Source of the DNA: Acanthamoeba castellanii str. Neff
Taxonomy: Eukaryota > Discosea > Longamoebia > Acanthamoebidae
Length of the DNA: 32,538 nucleotides
NCBI RefSeq assembly: GCF_000313135.1
Contig: NW_004457410.1
Location: 294,195-326,732, forward strand
Reading direction: 5' to 3'
Shown here one piece after another: positions 29,601 to 32,538 of this stretch. The translations under genes and the position numbers were made by a program. The notes under the pieces are model-generated. The model did not search any database. It saw nothing but the letters and a program-made list of their open reading frames with translations, and had not been told where the DNA came from. Position 1 is the first letter of the stretch, and the number at the start of each line of letters is the position of its first letter.

Positions 29601-32484
29601 ACGTCAGTGGTGCAGTACCTGGCCGACCAGCTCGACCAGAAGCTCGTCGTACAGAATCTGTCGCAGCAGACCGACAGCTCGGATCTGCTGGGTGGCTTCA
29701 AGCCTGTGGAGATGCGCATCCTGTGCATCCCCCTCAAGGCCAAGTTCGACCAGCTCTTCCCCAAGACCTTCTCCAAGAAGGTAATACCGCCGCCCTCTCG
29801 TGTTGTGCTGTGCTGCGTTGTGTGTCGTGTGGTTTTCAGCTCATGCGGCTACATCTCTGACCTTTGTGTCCGTACGCAGGCCAACGCCAAGTTCATCGCC
29901 GACGTGGACCAGGCCTTCGGCCAGCAGGATTGGAAGAAGTTCATCCTCCTGCTGACCAAGTCCCTCCAGGAGGTGGAGAAGAAGTTCCTGCTGCTCGATC
30001 AGAAGGAAGACGCCCAGCGGAAGAAGAGCTCTGACGGCACCAAGCCCACGGCGGCCAAGCCTGAGAAGAAGGCCGCCGCCGCCAAGCAGGCTTCGTCGGC
30101 GGAGGTCAAGGGCAAACGGAAGGCAGAGGCCGAGCTGAGCAAGGAAGGCGCCAGCGCCGAAGCCAAGAAGCCCAAGCAGGCCGCGCGAAGGAAGAAGCAG
30201 GCCCAGAAGCCCGTCAGCCCTCTCGTTCGCCAGGAGTGGAAGAAGCTCGCCGCCGCCGTTTCCAAGTTCGAGGTGCGTGTCGTCGACAGCAGTCGTGTGG
30301 AGGCCACTGTATGTACTCGGCCGCGGTCTACTGACATACATTGCTTGTTGGTGGTGTGGTGAACAGATCCAGCAGGATCAGCTGAAGAACAACTTCGCAT
30401 TCGCGTTCGTGGAGGGCACCCTGGTGGAGGCCGTGCAGAAGGGCTACTGGGTCCTGCTCGACGAGGCCAACTTGGCCACCCCGGAGACCCTTGAGAGCAT
30501 CAGCAGCCTGCTCGAGGGCGGCTCCATCGTGCTCACCGAGAAGGGTGACGTGGAGCCCATCAAGCGCCACCCCAACTTCCGCGTCTTTGCCTGCATGAAC
30601 CCGCCCACCGACATCGGCAAGAAGGTATGCCTGCCTCAGTTTCCTCTCCTTTCGTCACAGACCGTGTGTGTGTGTCGTGTGTGTGTGTGTCGTGTGTGTG
30701 TGTATATATATATGTGTCGTGTTGCTCTCCGCGATGCTCACCGTGTATACGGTGCAGAACCTGCCGCCGGGTCTGCGCAACCGCTTCACCGAATTTTACG
30801 TGGACGAGCTGAGCAACGTCGAAGATCTGCGCACGGTGGTGCACTCCTACATCAAGGGCTGCGTGGCGCAGCCGCCCGTGGACGACATCGTCAATCTGTA
30901 CCTGGCCGCGAGGCAGCAGTCGCAGATCGACCTCACCGATGGCGCCAACCAGCGGCCGCACTACAGCTTGCGTACGCTGTGCCGCGCGCTGGAGTATGCC
31001 CTCCTGATCCAGCCCGACTACGGTTTCAAGCGGGCGCTCTACGAGGGCTTCAGCATGAGCTTCCTCACCCAGCTCAACACCACCTCCGTGCCCACCATGC
31101 TTGCCCTCATCCGAAAATACCTTGTTAAGGGGTACGCAATCATGCGGCACTCGCGGTGGTCAGCTTCCTTGAGGTCTTCAGCTACTTACGAATCCACACA
31201 CACACACAACACACACACAACACACAAAACACACACAACACACACACAACACAAACACAATAGGATGAACGACAACCAGCTGCTGATGCCGCCGAAGAAG
31301 CCCGAGGTCGCGGCGGAGCAGGACTTTGTGCTGTTCGAGCAGTTCTGGATCGCGGTGGGCAACCAGCCGGTGGTGGATCCCACGCACTACATCCTCACCG
31401 CCAGCATCAAGAAGCACCTGGCCAACCTCGCGCGCGCTGTACTCTCGCGCAAGTACCCCGTGCTCCTCCAGGGACCCACCTCGAGCGGCAAGACGTCGAT
31501 GGTCGAGTACCTGGCCCGGCGCACCGGGCACCGCTTCGTGCGCATCAACAACCACGAGCACACCGACCTCCAGGAGTACCTCGGTACCTACATCTCCGAC
31601 CCCAACGGCAAGCTGGTCTTCCAGGAGGGCATCCTCGTCGAGGCCGTTCGCAAGGTACATTCCAACGAGATTCCTTTCACACTACACCCATACATTGTTT
31701 CCGATCATTCCTGACGCAATGATTTCTTCATGGCAAATGTTAAGGGCTACTGGGTGGTGCTGGACGAGCTCAACCTGGCGCCGTCGGAGGTGTTGGAGGC
31801 GCTCAATCGTCTGCTGGACGACAATCACGAGCTCTTCATTCCGGAGACGCAGGAGGTGGTCAAGCCCCACCCGCACTTCATGCTCTTCGCCACCCAGAAC
31901 CCGCCCGGGCTCTACGGTGGTCGTAAGGTGCTGTCGCGTGCGTTCAGGAATCGATTCGTCGAACTGCACGTGGACGACATTCCGGACAGCGAGCTCAAGA
32001 TCATCCTGGAGAAGCGCTGCAGCATGGCCCCGCCCTACTGCGAGAAGCTCGTCGCTGTCCTCAAGGATCTCCAGCGCCGAAGGTAACAATTGCTCGCATT
32101 CCATGTTCGGTACGGTATGCGAGGTATGCGCATTTGTGTTAACACTCTATCCGTTGGGATTGGCAGGCAAGGCACGCAGGTCTTCGCCGGCAAGCACGGT
32201 TTCATCACCCTGCGTGATCTGTTCCGCTGGGCGGAAAGACGGCCCAACGGCTACCAGCAGCTGGCCGAGGAGGGCTACATGCTGCTGGCCGAGCGGCTGC
32301 GCAAGCCCGAGGAGAAGCGGGTGATCAAGGAGGTCCTCGAGAAGAACATGAAGAACGTCGTGATCAACGAGGACGAGATCTACTCGCGGCCCTTCAAGGC
32401 CGACAGCGTCGAAAACGACCTCTTCGAGAGCCTCCGGATGGCCGAGGGCTTCGGGTCCATGGTGTGGAATCAGTCCATGCGCAG
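26612..32484 (+). CDS. MDN1: Midasin (dynein-like AAA ATPase of 60S ribosome assembly), 3' partial
   Basis: The first 18 exons encode 1,439 residues of a protein normally near 5,000: 26612-26719, 26800-27126, 27220-27461, 27549-27653, 27738-27918, 28000-28084, 28179-28291, 28378-28579, 28675-28794, 28865-29148, 29227-29394, 29469-29780, 29880-30272, 30367-30624, 30758-31131, 31264-31654, 31745-32082, 32167-32484. Midasin pulls assembly factors off pre-60S ribosomes in the nucleus. Residues 1-320 are the N-terminal domain. AAA1 has GNTGAGKT (329-336) and IVIEDID (D399), preceding the family block LGDQTDAKVLLGTY. AAA2 has GETGTGKT (683-690), LSQQTDSSDLLGGFKP and LLDEAN (912-914). AAA3 has GPTSSGKT (1160-1167), then VVLDELNLAPSEVLEALN and ATQNPPGLYGGRK. 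A lysine/alanine-rich insert sits in AAA2 (about 790-855). The intron 27654-27737 has a GC donor. The gene continues past the window. Confidence 0.95.
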
Positions 32485-32538
32485 GTACATTCTCGTTCTT
32501 CTGGGCTTTCCCCCGGTATTTCTGGAAGCTTAGCTGAC

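Overview
This is intron-dense, GC-rich protist nuclear DNA. Three lines of evidence point to an amoebozoan, most likely Acanthamoeba or a close relative: about 90 short introns (roughly 60-250 bp) with GTAC-rich donor sites, simple repeats (CA, GT, ACGAC, CACCG) filling the introns, and gene content that includes a Roco kinase, an F-box protein and Ras. The genus is inferred from overall character, not from a database match. No tRNA, rRNA, CRISPR array or transposase was recognised. All gene models were spliced by hand from the sequence, checking donors, acceptors and phase; for the main genes the exon lengths sum to whole codons.

Layout. 18-3483 (+): C-terminal half of a P4-type phospholipid flippase, running in from the left edge. 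3727-13994 (+): a 43-exon, about 1,808-residue Roco protein with ankyrin, LRR, Roc, COR, kinase and WD40-like regions, the same order as the catalytic half of animal LRRK proteins. 14120-14686 (+): a Ras-like GTPase with an internal deletion. 14739-17637 (-): an F-box protein with a predicted glutamine-amidotransferase-like fold and a C-terminal CAAX box. 17776-19397 (+): an RS/lysine-rich nuclear protein, divergent from the F-box gene across 138 bp. 19563-21547 (-): a divergent protein kinase with an apparent one-base frameshift at the hinge. 21548-22921: no confident gene, but a nested foldback repeat. 22922-23212 (+): a tiny F-box ORF. 23281-23962 (-): a hypothetical protein. 24301-25249 (+): an acidic, low-complexity protein with a duplicated motif. 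25570-26070 (+): a short BAP31-like ER membrane protein. 26612-32484 (+): the N-terminal 1,439 residues of midasin (Mdn1/Rea1), running off the right edge.

The genes do not form an operon. Loose themes are GTPase and kinase signalling (Roco and Ras-like), F-box proteins, lipid and ER membrane functions, and ribosome assembly (midasin). The most unusual items are the LRRK-like Roco gene with its ankyrin micro-exons, the prenylatable F-box/amidotransferase-like fusion, the collapsed Ras gene, and the GC-AG introns whose donors match the local GTACG consensus with a single T-to-C change.
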